NCBI RefSeq assembly: GCF_017591435.1
Contig: NW_025541370.1
Coordinates: 227,733-291,732 of the forward strand
Direction of reading: 5' to 3'
From: Portunus trituberculatus
Lineage: Eukaryota; Arthropoda; Malacostraca; Decapoda; Portunidae
Length of the DNA stretch: 64,000 bases
The translations under genes and the position numbers were made by a program. The first letter of the stretch is position 1. Each line of letters opens with the position of its first letter. Under the pieces are notes generated by a model, which saw nothing but the letters and a program-made list of their open reading frames with translations, did no database searches and was not told where the DNA came from. Positions 19,541 to 32,496 of the stretch are shown in pieces.

Positions 19541-20437
19541 GTAAGTGTCCCTTTTAATGCTAACGTTCTTTATAATGCATAGTGTTGGATTTGGGACACA
19601 TTTGAGGTGTTTTAAGTGTGTTGCAGGGTGTTTGGGGGTATTATACGTGTGTTTTGGGTGTATTTAAAGTATTTTCGTGCGTTTTAAGTCTCTTAGGTGT
19701 ATTTGACGTGCCTTGAGTGTGGTGTACAGGTGTATTTGAGTATTGGCATGTCTTGAGTGTTTTGGGGGCATTTTGAGGTGTTGCAGGGTGTTTTGAATGT
19801 GTTTTGGGTGCATTTTGAGGTATTGTATAGTGTTTTGAGTGTGTTTGCAGTGTTTAAGTGATTTTGAGTGTATGTATTTAGTGCGTTTTGAGTGTAATTT
19901 CCGGCACTTTGAGGTGTTGCATGGTGTTTTGAGTGAATTTGGGTTAGTTTTGAGTGTTTTAAGATGTGTGGGTGTGTGTTACGGGTCTTTTGGGTGTGTG
20001 AGAGTGATTTGGTGTATATTGGGTGTTTCTAGTAAGTTTTGGGTATGTTTGTGGGCATTTTGAGTGTGTTTTGGGTGTTGTAAGTGGTTTGGGGTGTGTT
20101 GGGTGTGTGTAGGAGTGGTTTTGGTGTGTAATGGGTGTTTCTAGTGAATATTGGTTGTGTTTTCCGGAATTTTGAGGTGTTGCATGGTGTTTAGGTGTTG
20201 TAAGTGGTTTGGGTGTGTGTTGGGGATGATTTTGGATTATGTTTGTTGTGTTTCGTGAGTTTTGTGTGTGTTTTGTGGCATTTAGAGGTGTTCCATGGTG
20301 TTTTGGGTGTGTTTTAAGTGGTTGGGGGTGTGTTGGTGTTGATTTTTGGTGTTTTTAATAAATTTTGTGTGTGTTTTGGGCCTTTTTGGGTGTTTATTAG
20401 TGATATTATTCAGAGCGCCGCATTTAACCCATTCAAA

Positions 20438-21120
20438 TAACATAACATAACATAACATAAATAATGGGATAACAAAGGGCCACCAGGGCCCATCTAGGTT
20501 ATCCTGTATCAGTCGCACAGCGACCTCGTCATCAGTACTTAAAGATACATTTACAAGTACACAATACATTATTATATACTAATTCTAAATATTTGGCCCA
20601 TTAACAGGGCTAAGTCCTGCAGCGAATTCCTCTACAATCTGTGATCCCCATACATGGGGATCATGTCTTGTTTAACTATAGTAAATTTCTTATAAAAACT
20701 ATCATGCAGTGTTATACATAATTATAAATCTAATAAATTTAAGTGCTTATCTAATCTGTTTTTAAACATTGTCAAACTAGTGCTATTTACAACCGTCTCT
20801 GGCAATGCATTCCAGAAGTCTACCACCCTATGACTAAAGAAATAATTTCTTATATCTAACCTGCAGCCTTGCTTTTTAATCTTCCTGCCATGATTTCTAG
20901 TCCTATTTCCCTCCTCTAAGGTAAAGAAAGATCTCGCATCTATGTAGTTTGTATCTAAGAACATTTTGAATAACTATCATATCCCCTTATACATCTCCTC
21001 TCAAATAAAAACATGTTTAATTCCTTTAATCTATCTCAATACTCCAGGCGCTTTAATGCTGGTATCATCCTAGTTGCTCTTCTCTGAACTGCTTCTAACA
21101 TGTTGATATCCTGCCTATAA
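20438..21120 (-). mobile_element. CR1-A2, 5'-truncated
   Basis: On the minus strand it starts at TATAGGCAGGATATCAACAT, includes the C-terminus of the RT ORF (SFFTLEEGNRTRNHGRKI, then HRVVDFWNALPETVVNSTS), the 3' UTR with the GATCCCCAT/ATGGGGATC palindrome and the GGGCC-GGCCC stem, and an (ATAAC)n tail at 20438-20460. It is inserted into the arm of the palindrome: the opposite arm at 22140-22160 gives the empty site GGGCTATTTGAATGGG, so the flanks suggest a TATT duplication. Confidence 0.88.
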
Positions 21121-22290
<1,170 letters not shown>

Positions 22291-22464
22291 GAACACTAAT
22301 ACGGCGTGCGTGCGTGTGTGTAACTGCCTGGAGCAAGCTCAACTCACGATGTTACTTGTATAACACCCTGCTCCTTCTGTCCCTCTCCTGTGTCCCAGGG
22401 CTGCCACGGACGGTAGACAGGATAACCTGGTGACCCATCGTGTAGGGGAGGTACAGTATACTCC

Positions 22465-25015
22465 AAAAATAGTGAAAATAAGTTTATGGAAAGTTTTCAG
22501 GATAACTATTTAGTGCAGATGGTAGATAAACCTACTAGGGGAAGGAAGGTTTTAGACATAGTACTAACAAATATTGAGCATTGTTTAAAGGAAGTTGAGG
22601 TAGGAGAGACTTTAGCAAACAGTGACCATCATATAATTAGATTTATCATTAATTCCAGTAGGGATAATATAGTGAATAAGACTAGAGTCCCATACTATCA
22701 GAAAGGCAATTATGGTAGGTTACGTCAGTTATTAGGAGAGGTAAACTGGGAAGATAGTTTTGGAAATAAAACTGCACAGGAGATGTGGGATATTTTTAAG
22801 GTTGTAGTAAAGGGTATAGTGATGCAGTGTATCCCTTATAAAGATATAAGGCAGAGAAACAGGAAGCCATTATGGTGGACTCTTGAGATAGGTAGCCAGA
22901 TCAGAGAGAAGAAGAGGGCATACAGAGAGTTGCAGAAAAGTGGGAAGATGTAGATTTGATTAGGTACAGACAGGTCAGAGATGATTTGAGTAAGGTTATA
23001 AAAAAGTAAAAGGCAGGCAGAGATAAAACTAGCTAGAGCTGGGAGTAAAGATCCCAAAAATTATATAGTTATTACAAGGTCAGTGATAAAAGAAATAAGG
23101 ATAGGATTGGACCACTCAGAAAAGATGGTGTAGTAGTGGATCAAAATGAAGACATAGTAGAATTATTGAATGAACAATTTTCTTCAGTATTTACTAGGAA
23201 AGAATAGGAAATCCTGTTACAAACAGTGCGACGAGTAGTTTAAGAGCTTTAGAAAATATTGATATAAAACCGGGAATTATTAGGAAATTTATTCTTGAAC
23301 TAGACGATAGGAAAGCTAGTGGTCCTGATGAGCTACATGCCAGAGTACTTAGGGAGGTGTAGACAGTATTTCTGAAGCACTTAAGTTAATCTTTGAAAGA
23401 TCACTTAGGTTTGCTGAGATACCTCAGGACTGGAAGTTAGCTAATGTTTCTTCAATATTTAAAAAAAGGTAGGAAGGATGATGCGAATAATTATAGACCG
23501 ATCAGTTTAACTAGTATAGTATGTAAGATACTAGAAAATCATTAAGGGTAGTATTTGGGAGCATTTAAATGAGAATAGATTAATTAGAGATACCCAACAT
23601 GGCTTTAGATCAGGAGGTCCTGTCTTACAAATTTGCTCGATATCTTAGAATATATTACCAAGGAGTTAGATGATGGAAATAGCATAGATGTTATATATCT
23701 AGATTTTAGCAAGGCGTTTGATAAGGTACCGCATAGGAGGCTAGTGTACAAATTGAGACTACATGGGATAGGGGTAGGTTAGTTGATTGGATTAGTGAAT
23801 GGCTTTCTGATAGGAAACAGAGTAGTATTAAATGGGGCAATGTCTGAGTGGAAGGAAGTGGTTAGTGGGGTACCCCAAGGATCAGTGCTAGGACCTCTTC
23901 TTTTCTTGGTGTACATTAACGATTTAGATATAGGAATTAGTAGCAAAGTATCAAAGTTTGCAGATGATACTAAGATAGCATGTGCAGTACAGGGTGAAAA
24001 GGACAATTACAGAATACAACGAGACCTGGACAGGCTGATAGCATGGGCAGACAGGTGGCAGATGGAGTTTAATTCTAAAAGTGTCAGGTTATGCATTTAG
24101 GTAAAGACAACACAAACTTTAACTATGAGATGGAGGGATGTTGGCTAGAGGCAGTAGAGGAAGGAAAGGATTTAGGAGTAGTGATAGACAGGACTATGAA
24201 ATTTTCAAAGCAATGTTTAGAAGCAAGAAATAGGGCAAATAGGATCCTGGGTTTTATAAATAGAAATGTTAGTTATAAAAGTAAGGAAGTGGTGCGTAGC
24301 TTATATAATTCCTATGTTAGGCCCCATTTAGAGTATTGCATACAGGCCTGGTCACCCCACTATAGGCAGGATATCAACATGTTAGAAGCAGTTCAGAGAA
24401 GAGCAACTAGGATGATACCAGCTTTGAAGCGCCTGGAGTATAGAGATAGATTAAAGGAATTAAACATGTTTTCATTTGAGAGGAGATGTATAAGAGGGAT
24501 ATGATAGAGTTATTTAAAATGTTCTCAGATACAAACTACATAGATGTGAGATCTTTCTTTACCTTAGAGGAGGGAAGTAGGACTAGAAATCATGGCAGGA
24601 AGAAGAAAATATTTCTTTAGTCATAGGGTGGTAGACTTCTGGAATGCATTGCCAGAGACGGTTGTAAATAGCACTAGTTTGACAATGTTTAAAAAACAGA
24701 TTAGATAAGCACTTAAATTTATTAGATTTATAATTATGTATAGCGCTGCATGATAGTTTTTTATAAGAAATTTACTATAGTTAAACAAGACATGATCCCC
24801 ATGTATGGGGATTACAGATTGTAGAGGAATTCGATGTAGGACTTAGCCCTGTTAATGGGCCAAATATTTAGAATTAGTATATAATGTATTGTGTACTTGT
24901 AAGTGTATCTTTAAGTACTGATGACGAGGTCGCTGTGCGACTGATACAGGATAACCTAGATGGGCCCTGGTGGCCCTTTGTTATCCTATTATTTATGTTA
25001 TGTTATGTTATGTTA
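22465..25015 (+). mobile_element. CR1-A3, longest copy: endonuclease end through 3' tail
   Basis: The 5' part encodes the end of an apurinic-like endonuclease (DNYLVQMVDKPTRGRKVLDI, then ETLANSDHHIIRF with the S-D-H catalytic triad element). A linker follows, then RT: YRPISLTS, QHGFRSG, YLDFSKAFDKVPH, SGVPQGSVLGPLLFLVYIND and FADDTKIA (codons 23957-23968), thumb, C-terminus, 3' UTR and (TTATG)n tail (24994-25015). It is 5'-truncated, with no ORF1. Single-base differences from CR1-A4 (near 22950, 23349, 23773 and 24079) all fall in short homopolymer runs. The role in an intact copy is nicking and target-primed reverse transcription. The empty site is at 41935 on the other strand. Confidence 0.92.
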
Positions 25016-25538
25016 AGACTCACCAATTTCCACTGTAAACATCGTCGCCTCTCTTCCTTCGCCCTGCCATCACCAAGCCTGTCTTTCCCTTATTCGTTAC
25101 TTCACTATACTCTAGTGGCGTCTTACCTTCAGTTTTGGTCCTTAGCATTAAAACCTTAACTAACATACAATTTACTAATGCTGGTTTACGTGTTTCCTTA
25201 TCGTCGCGCAGACCCCTTGGCATGCGTCTATAATAATTATTATCATCATTATTATCATTATTTTGTCAGCCCTGAAAATCCTACAACCTTAAAAACACAC
25301 ACAAAACAATAAATAACAATAAAAAAGAAAGATGATAACAAGAACAGGCGTAAAACATCATTATTATCATTGTTTTGGCAGCCCTGCCCATCCTGCAGCC
25401 CCGCAGTGATCCTGTACGCCCTGCTGCTGCTGCCGCTCCTGCTAGTGGTGACCCTGACAATGAGAGTCAACCTGTGCTCTGTTCTCATGGACTTTTAGCA
25501 TTATCGTGTGCTGAGAGGGCGTAGAGCACTGTCTTGCT

Positions 25539-25612
<74 letters not shown>

Positions 25613-25617
25613 CACTC

Positions 25618-25667
<50 letters not shown>

Positions 25668-26200
25668 ACCTGTTGTACAAATCTTTCTTTCTTTCCTTAC
25701 TCTAAAGTTGCCCAGGTCTTGGACGACTCTCTTCCTGAGTACCATCATCCTATTGTTAATATTTATTTATTTATGCATCTATTTACTTTGTTTCCATCCT
25801 AATCTTACTGCCACGATGTTTGTGTGCGGCGAGTTCACTCTCAAACCATAAACTTCGTGTAGTACACTTTAACACGGCTAGGTACATGGTTAGTAAATAT
25901 CTATGTATGCTTTCTTTTTGTGCCGCGTCCTCGCGGCAGGCATGTGACCGCGTGGTGTTAGGGTATGAATTGTATATAAATATTTTTTTCCTTGTTTCTA
26001 TACACAGCCGTGAGAAGCGAGGCTGATCTTAGCGAGAAGCACATCCTTTCATTTCCATATGCAAGCACTTCTTATGCATACGTTCCCACAGGCTCAGTGT
26101 GGGAACCTCTGGTTGCTGGATTATATATATGTAATTATTACAGCATAGACATACATTTAGTACTATCATACATTTTATTTATTTCATTTATAATGAAGTA
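25016..26200 (+). repeat. Segment duplicated inversely at 41137-41935
   Basis: From AAGACTCACCAATTTCCACT through the (CA)n/(CT)n tract (25541-25664) to the AT-rich end near 26165, this matches the minus strand of 41935-41137. A short frame at 25405-25498 (VILYALLLLPLLLVVTLTMR then LCSVLMDF) looks like a membrane segment and is preserved in the other copy with few changes, preceded by CATCCTGCAG, a possible acceptor. I cannot name a family, and it may be coincidence. Confidence 0.7.
25541..25664 (+). repeat. (CA)n then (CT)n microsatellite
   Basis: About 35 CA units followed by about 27 CT units with a short CACTCTCACTCTCACT transition. In the inverse copy only (CA)n remains (41364-41399). 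Confidence 0.95.
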
Positions 26201-26369
26201 ATACTTTTACTATTGTAACCAATGCATTTGTAAGTGTTCTTAAATATATGAGTCGGTCACCGGTGTGAGTGAGTTTTTGGTGACGAAAGATGGACAAGAC
26301 GAGCTGCGTTAGTTGCAGTCTGGCGAACATACGAGCTGGCCGTTGTGCTCCCCCGGGCGTTTGCAAGGG

Positions 26370-26370
<1 letters not shown>

Positions 26371-26439
<69 letters not shown>
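26371..26439 (+). repeat. (GT)n microsatellite
   Basis: About 34 uninterrupted GT units. Flanking sequence shows no coding signal. Confidence 0.95.
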
Positions 26440-26442
<3 letters not shown>

Positions 26443-26584
26443 ACTATCCTTGTGTAGTGTAAACAACTGTATTGTTAATATAAGGAAAACCCAAGCTGTG
26501 TTTTCGTTAACTCCCTTGAGAAGACAGTGTGAGAGAGTTCCTGAACAAACGACACTGCTACTCCGTGCCCTCTCCGTGGTAACA

Positions 26585-26648
26585 TAACATTGAGGTGGTA
26601 GTTGTGGTGGTGGTGGTGATGATAAGAAAATCTGGTTCATTATTTTAT

Positions 26649-26685
<37 letters not shown>

Positions 26686-26990
26686 AAACATTTGAAACAT
26701 TTATTTATAGCAATTAGCTATATAAACATACAAATATGTATTTGCTTTCATGTAAAAATATATACTATAGTTACATATATAGCTAAAGCTAGCCTATATA
26801 AAACATAGCTTTTTAGGCATGAAAAAAATATCCTTAAAAATATTAAACAATCTGGCTGGGGCAACAATATCTATTACTGTAATGAGAATATAATAGTGTA
26901 CCATTAAGACAGCTTAGGTCTAAACCATTCTCCTTGTTTGGCCCGCGGGAGCTGCAAACACTCGCCACCACCTTCAATACTTCCCCCTTC
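26585..26990 (-). repeat. Linear version of palindrome core and arm
   Basis: GAGGTGGTAGTTGTGGTGG through AAAATCTGGTTCATTATTTT and a short (GA)n (26652-26680) is the reverse complement of the palindrome core linker at 21590-21650. ATAGTGTACCATTAAGACAG through ACCTTCAATACTTCCCCCTT at 26889-26994 matches the arm at 21926-22010. Between them lies 200 nt of AT-rich sequence. Confidence 0.75.
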
Positions 26991-27061
26991 ACCAAGATCA
27001 CCAGCACAGGACACGATCAAGAAGAGAAAGAGAGGATTAAGATGTCACACAAACCATTAAC

Positions 27062-29880
27062 TCGATACGTGAAGCGAGAATAAACATTGTCTCCCATTAA
27101 TAATAGCTGTAGTACTGGGGAGTTATCATTGACAGTTGTGTACCGTACAGACAGCACAGCCTTCACGCACATACAGTGGTGGTGGCGCTGGTGGTGCTGG
27201 CGGTGGTGTTTTGGTGTTTACTGCTCAGTCTATCTACACACCCAGACGCATTCACTCACAGCCATATATACTCAAAACACACACACACACACACACACAC
27301 ACATGAAATGAAGTGTTACCATATTCCCAGGCAGATTTTAGCAGCACAAGCGGCAAGACAAGAGTGAACCAGCAGTGCAAGGCAAGGCACCATGACCTGC
27401 AGCCTTCACCACACCCCTCCTTCACTTACTCAAGGTGTGTTTAAGGTCATTCGCTTATCTTGGGCCTCCATTTACCTACGGGAGTGAAAATACCTCGAAC
27501 TGTACCCAGATTTGTAAAGGTGATTAGGTAAACAAGCGGTCATAGAGGCAAGTTGTGTATATTCGCCGTTGTTATTTGCGTCTTTCACTCATAATAAGCC
27601 AAACATGTGCCAGAGTGCACCCACCAGTCTACCATGTCATCTCCCATGGTCATTTCTTCTCTATATAGCTTCATTTTGTTATGGTGAGATTTTAAAGGCA
27701 ACATATGGACCCCGCGCCGCCGCTGTTCCCTCCTCCAGGTCCCCGGATGTTACCTACCCTTCCGGTCCCCTGCCACCATCCCCCACTGGCAGCCTGCTCG
27801 GTCCAATACTCTTTTCTAATATTTCGTGAGAGTAATATTACGCTTCCATGGTGTGTTTTTATGGTTTGTATAAATGTTTCGTTGTGTTTGAAGTGTGTTG
27901 CGCGCCTGTGTTGGGTAAATATGTGGCGTTTAGTGGTGTTTTATGGCGTGTGTTAAAGGCTTTTCAACGGTCAAAATTTTCCCTCTCGAATTTTGAGGTT
28001 TCTTATTTGAAGGTATAAGTGGGCCTTTGTGGTATCAAAGGATCGGCTGTCCTCTTTTAAGCGTGAAATCAATCTATTGAGTGAAATATGTGGACTTTGA
28101 AATGGTGTTTGGTGGTGTTGAAAAAACGTCTTATTTTTCTTTATTTTATTTGGTGACGTTTGTGGTTCTCGGTGTAACTCGCTGTGGAATGCCTTGAAAG
28201 ATACCTCACACTCCCTCAAATGTGGTAAAACACTCGCCAAGTGAAAATGGCTTGACTTTGCAGGGCGTTTTAGCAGATTTATGAGTTTGAATGTTGTTTT
28301 ATATTTAGCATACTTAATTTAGACATTTTTTGAAAACTAGTTAAGCTGGAGTTGTTTTGATATTTTTAAACTTAGTTTTACTATTTATCACGTCATAAAA
28401 TAACAAGCACTCGGCCGTGGCTTCGTTTTTCTAAAAGTCATTTTAAAATGAAATGATTTACGTAATTTAGCCGAGTCACCCCCGCTCCCGTTCTCTGTGA
28501 TGACCACAGGCCAGGTGGTGACTCACCATAGCCCCAGGCTGCCTCTTTTCCAAACCCGCAGTTCGTCAATATTTTGCCTAATATCTGGTGATTCCTGCGT
28601 GTTTTCGTGTGTTTCTGGGTTCAGGTGTGTAGATAGTAGTAGCATAAGGAAGTAGAAAGGAGAAATAAAGGGGATAAGGAGGAAGGAAGGAGAAAGAGAG
28701 AAGGAAGAGAAGGAGAAGCCAAGTCACAATACTTAAGTCACCCTTCTTATCCTCAATATTTTGTCTAATATCTAGTGTTTTGATGTGTTTCTAGGCTCAG
28801 ATGTCAACACGGAAGCAACAGAAGGAGAAACAAAGGAGGAGGACGAAGAAGAAACGAGAAATAGAGGCGGAATAGGAGAGGGAGCCAAGGTGTAAAATTT
28901 AGGTAAGTGTCCATTTTAATCCTAACTCACCTGGTTTACTCCCTCTTCATAATGCATAGTGTTGGATTTGGGACACATTTGGGGCGTTTTAAGTGTGTTG
29001 CAGTGTGTTTGAGTGTATTATAAGGGTGTTTTGGGTATATATCGTGTGTTTTAAGCCTCTTAGTTGTATTTGACATGCCATGAGTGTGGTTTGGAGGTGT
29101 ATTTGAGTACTGGCATGTTTTGAGTGTGTTTTGGGGGCATTTTGAGGTGTTGCATGGTGTTTTGAGTGTGTTTTGGGGCAATTTTGAGTGTTTTAAGTGA
29201 TTTTGGTGTGTTCTGGGTGTATATAGTGCGTTTTGGGTGTATTTCCGACATTTTGAGGTGTTGCAGGGTGTTTTGAGTGTATTTTGGGGTAGTTCTGAGT
29301 GTTTTAAGGTGTGTGGGTGTGTTAGGGGTGTTTTGGGTGTGTGTTTGAGGATGATTTGGTGTATATTTGGTGTTTCTAGTAAGTTTTGGGTGTGTTTGGG
29401 GCATTATGAGGTATTGCAAGATATTTTGGGTGTGTTTTGGATGTTGTAAGTGGGGTGTGTACTGGGTGTTTCTAGTGAGTTTTGGGTGTGTTTTGCGGCA
29501 TTTTGAGGTGTTGCATGGTGTTCTGGGTGTTGTAAGTGGTTTTGATGTGTGTTTTGGAGTATATTGGTTGTGTTTAGTGAGTTTTGAGTGTGTTTGGGAG
29601 CATTTTGAGGTGTTGCATGGTGTTTTGAGTGTGTTTTGGGTGTTTTAAGTGGTTTGGGGTGTGTTGGGGATGATTTTGGGTGTTTTTAGTTAGTTTTGTG
29701 TGTTTTTGGGCCTTTTTGGGTGTTTATTAGCGATGTTAGTGAGAGCGCCGCTTTTGATCCATCCAAAAGTCCCGCGCAGAGTTTCATTCCAAGTCTACAA
29801 TTAAATCTAGATATATGTAACCTAAATACTCCTTGAAATTGAATCACTAATACTACAAAGAACACCGCCATTAATTTAGA
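27062..29880 (+). repeat. Complex block repeat, copy 3
   Basis: It follows copy 2 from CGTGAAGCGAGAATAA to ACCGCCATTAATTTA, including the GC-rich patch (27705-27800), doubled purine-rich units, donor GTAAGT at 28903, GT minisatellite (28980-29740) and the conserved end (29745-29875). There is no internal retroelement insertion, so it is the most intact copy in this orientation. Confidence 0.87.
28795..28902 (+). other. Candidate non-coding exon, block copy 3
   Basis: A purine-rich 108 nt segment after acceptor TGTGTTTCTAG and before donor GTAAGT (28903). It is seven nucleotides shorter than copy 2 through loss of GAA/AGG units, which would shift any reading frame. Confidence 0.48.
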
Positions 29881-30510
29881 ACAGCCATTTTTATTAGATC
29901 ATCTTCAGTGGAAAGCTAAAATTAATCTTGCCATGAGGTATTGGGAAAATATATATAAAAAAATCAAAATACCAAATAAATATTAATAAAAGTGATATAA
30001 AAATAACACGTATTAATTATCTAGACATTTTATTACACTACATTGCTTTGAAGATTGAAAAATATAAATAAATAACAATGACCTCCCGGAGCAAGACAGA
30101 ACAAGAAATCAGCACTATTAAATAAATAAAATAAAAAACTACAGAACCAATATTAACAAAAGTAATAGGAAAATCACTCACATTAATTACGTCTATTTTT
30201 TATTACACTATATTGCTTAAAAATAGAAAAAATAATAAAAATAACAATAACCTCCCCAGAGCAAGACGGGCCAAGAGGTCAGCACGTGTTGTGGAGAGCC
30301 AGACTGAAAGGTGCGTATCAGTATTCACTCACTTTTCTTACTATTACTGTTACTATTACTACTGCAGGGGTAGGGGGGGCGTGAGGGCGTGGCAGAAGTG
30401 AGGCAGGGGCGTGGCAGGGTGGTGGTGAGGTGAGATATAGGTGTATCGTGTCAAACAGGTGTACTAGCAGAAATGAAAAATAGGTTAGGTTAGATATAGG
30501 CCTATCAGAA
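29881..30510. other. AT-rich region with ~170 bp tandem duplication
   Basis: Two imperfect copies (about 29975-30130 and 30150-30300) share TTTTATTACACTA-ATTGCTT, AATAACAATRACCTCCC and GGAGCAAGAC. There is no gene. A GTTAGGTTAG pair at 30483-30530 is a short TTAGG-like island. Confidence 0.65.
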
Positions 30511-30519
30511 ATGAATAAT

Positions 30520-31140
30520 AGGTTAGGTTGTCTGCAAAGTGGTATCAACCTACTCCATAGAACAAGTAGCTCCTGGGGTCTTGCATTCTCTGTTCATAAA
30601 TGTGTTCGAATTAATTTTTGTAGGAATTTCAGAGATGCACCTGTTCTTCTGCTGTACTTTATTGATGATCAACCAATTAAGGATGTTGAGAATCACAAGG
30701 ACCTTGGAGTTCGTGTGGATGCCTCACTTAAGTTCCACCTCTATGTTAGAGAAATTGCTAGGAAGGCTAGCGGCGTTGGGTTCTCTATCTTGAAGGGAAC
30801 AGTCTGCAGATCTGATTTTATGAAAACAGTCTTTATTTCTCACATTCGCTCCGTCATCGATTTTGCTTCTGGAAATCTCTACCTGAAAATGTTGTCTCAG
30901 CTCGTTCAGTAGAGGCCTTCAAACGTCTTCTTCACCCTGCTCTTGGTCCAAGGCTGTATGATTTGGTTAGTTTTGTAGTCTCTTCATCTGTGTTCTCGGT
31001 AATCTGCCAACTGCCTTATTGAATCAATTTTCCATAAAGTACATTATGAGTCTTACCAGCTCATTACCCAAGACATTTTGGTGATGCCAACATTAGCCAA
31101 CCTCAAGCTTTAATTCAAGAACATCTTTTTGCATTCATGG
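30520..31140 (+). pseudogene. Non-LTR reverse transcriptase C-terminal fragment
   Basis: The plus-strand frame from 30520 reads SSWGLAFSVHKCVRINFCRN, then IDDQPIKDVENHKDLGVRVD and RKASGVGFSILKG, the region after the catalytic box in jockey-superfamily RTs. After a deletion the frame shifts to NVVSARSVEAFKRLLHPALG, the typical C-terminus. Both the catalytic box and the 5' half are absent. It is a different family from the CR1-A/B copies. Confidence 0.72.
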
Positions 31141-31164
31141 TTGGAGGCATCGCTTGTTCCTAGA

Positions 31165-32494
31165 TGGGGTTAAGCCCTATCTAGGTAAGAATCCTCCAGG
31201 CGGTCTTCGTCCTCCTCCGTGGAGTCATCCTCGACCCGCCCCCTTACCCTGCGACGTGCAGCTGCTGATGTTGATGGCAGAAGAAGCTCCTGAGCAGCTA
31301 TGAGGTCGTCAAAGAACATCTTGTACTCGACAAGTACGTAGGTCGATAGCACACGCACGTCCCGTAGTATTTCTGGTGTGAGTGGAACGACACTGGGGTA
31401 CTTATTATGCAGCTGTACACTCCCAAGGTCAAACCGTGGCACAGTCTTCTTTTTTAGGCACACACGGACTGGAGCAATCATTCCTTACTGCTCACTACAG
31501 AGGAAGGCTGTAGGATCGTCTTTGGAGTAGACCAGAACATGAGACTGAAGGAAGTTGGCATCTTTCATGCCTACCCAAGATGCGTGGCTTTGCAGAGGAC
31601 CATAATCCTTGAAGTCTTTCATCTCCACAATCTGATAAGGATGTTTTCTGTTTGCCTCCTTGATGAGGGTGATGTAATGGGGAGTCGTATACACGTTCAC
31701 CTTCCGGATCTTTAGCTCGATAGTGCCAAAATCCCAGAGTGTCCGGGCCACATGAAGTAGTGTGTGATCTTGGCCAGTCTTCCAGCATGGATGTTCCTGA
31801 GGCAGGCTAGTATAACGTTCTTATTCTTGTTCTGGCCCGAACAGTTATCCGAGAAAATGATGAGTTTAGTTATGTGGGCACCCAAGCACACGTAAATGTA
31901 ATAGTCTAGGCAGGACGCTACCTCACAAGAGCCTCGTTTACCTTGGGTCTCATTCCACACAAACATAGTGCCTTGATTTTGTTACATTATGGATGCCAAA
32001 ATTATAAGTCCACATTTTGCGTTTATAATACTGGAGACCAGTCGTCAGATTTGCGTAAGAATTTTCTGGGCCACATTAGCTTTAGTGTTGTAGATGGTTT
32101 TTTTATACAAGTAATTGCCGGCGCTTTTCCTCATCTTTATCAGGATCACAAGCAGCTATGTCTATGTCTAGTTTGTCACAATCACTGCAGGAATCAGTTT
32201 TTGGTGGAGCAAATCCTATATTAAACTCAGTGTTAAATGTGTTTTCAAACTTCCAAAATGATGCTTTTTCTCTAACCCATGACTCTCTTACCAACCACTC
32301 TTTGTACATGTTATACAAGATGTTATTATTGAGGCCTGGGGGAAGGTACTTCTTATCTTTGCTTTTAGCACGGGAGTAGTGGCTTGAAACTGTGTGCAGC
32401 AAACGAATGTTAACACGAACTAACTCCACTTTATCGTCAGGTGTGGCATTCCCCGATCTATTCTTCCCTCTCTGATCTGGCTAAACAGTTCCGG
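31165..32494 (-). pseudogene. DUF7869-type transposase-like gene, main part (broken)
   Basis: Blocks on the minus strand in order: VELVRVNIRLLHTVSSHYSR and PKTDSCSDCDKLDIDI, a cysteine-bearing segment (32429-32103); a frameshifted YYKRKMWTYNFGIH (about 32030); then SCLDYYIYVCLGAH, LIIFSDNCSGQNKNKNVIL (D-N-C-x-G-Q-N-K-N signature) and YFMWPGHS; after another frameshift DFGTIELKIRKVNVY and FKDYGPL; a stop; and a C-terminal acidic tail to 31170. This motif order is that of the DUF7869 family found in many arthropod and cnidarian genomes, believed to be transposon-derived with an RNase H-like fold; its function is unknown. At least four frame breaks plus a large insertion make it a pseudogene. 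The N-terminus is at 36637-36788, beyond the inserted Tc1-like element. Confidence 0.7.
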
Positions 32495-32496
32495 TA
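32495..32496. repeat. TA target duplication, left
   Basis: TA adjoining the left terminal inverted repeat; the partner TA is at 36635-36636. Confidence 0.75.

Larger units (their letters stand above)
16345..20437 (+). repeat. Complex block repeat, copy 2, interrupted by CR1-A1
   Basis: Reverse-complement counterpart of 1-2306, extended through the full GT minisatellite (19570-20400) to a conserved end GCGCCGCATTTAACCCATTC. An insertion of CR1-A1 (16575-17617) separates the first ~230 nt from the rest. From 17640 on it tracks copies 1, 3 and 4 almost base for base, including the GC-rich patch (18330-18430), the doubled purine-rich units (19255-19370 and 19426-19540) and the donor GTAAGT at 19541. 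Confidence 0.85.

Noticed and set aside
31495..31788. 97-codon minus-strand frame starting MLEDWPRSHTTSCG
   Set aside because: Out-of-frame shadow of the DUF7869-type pseudogene, whose proper frame here reads DFGTIELKIRK.
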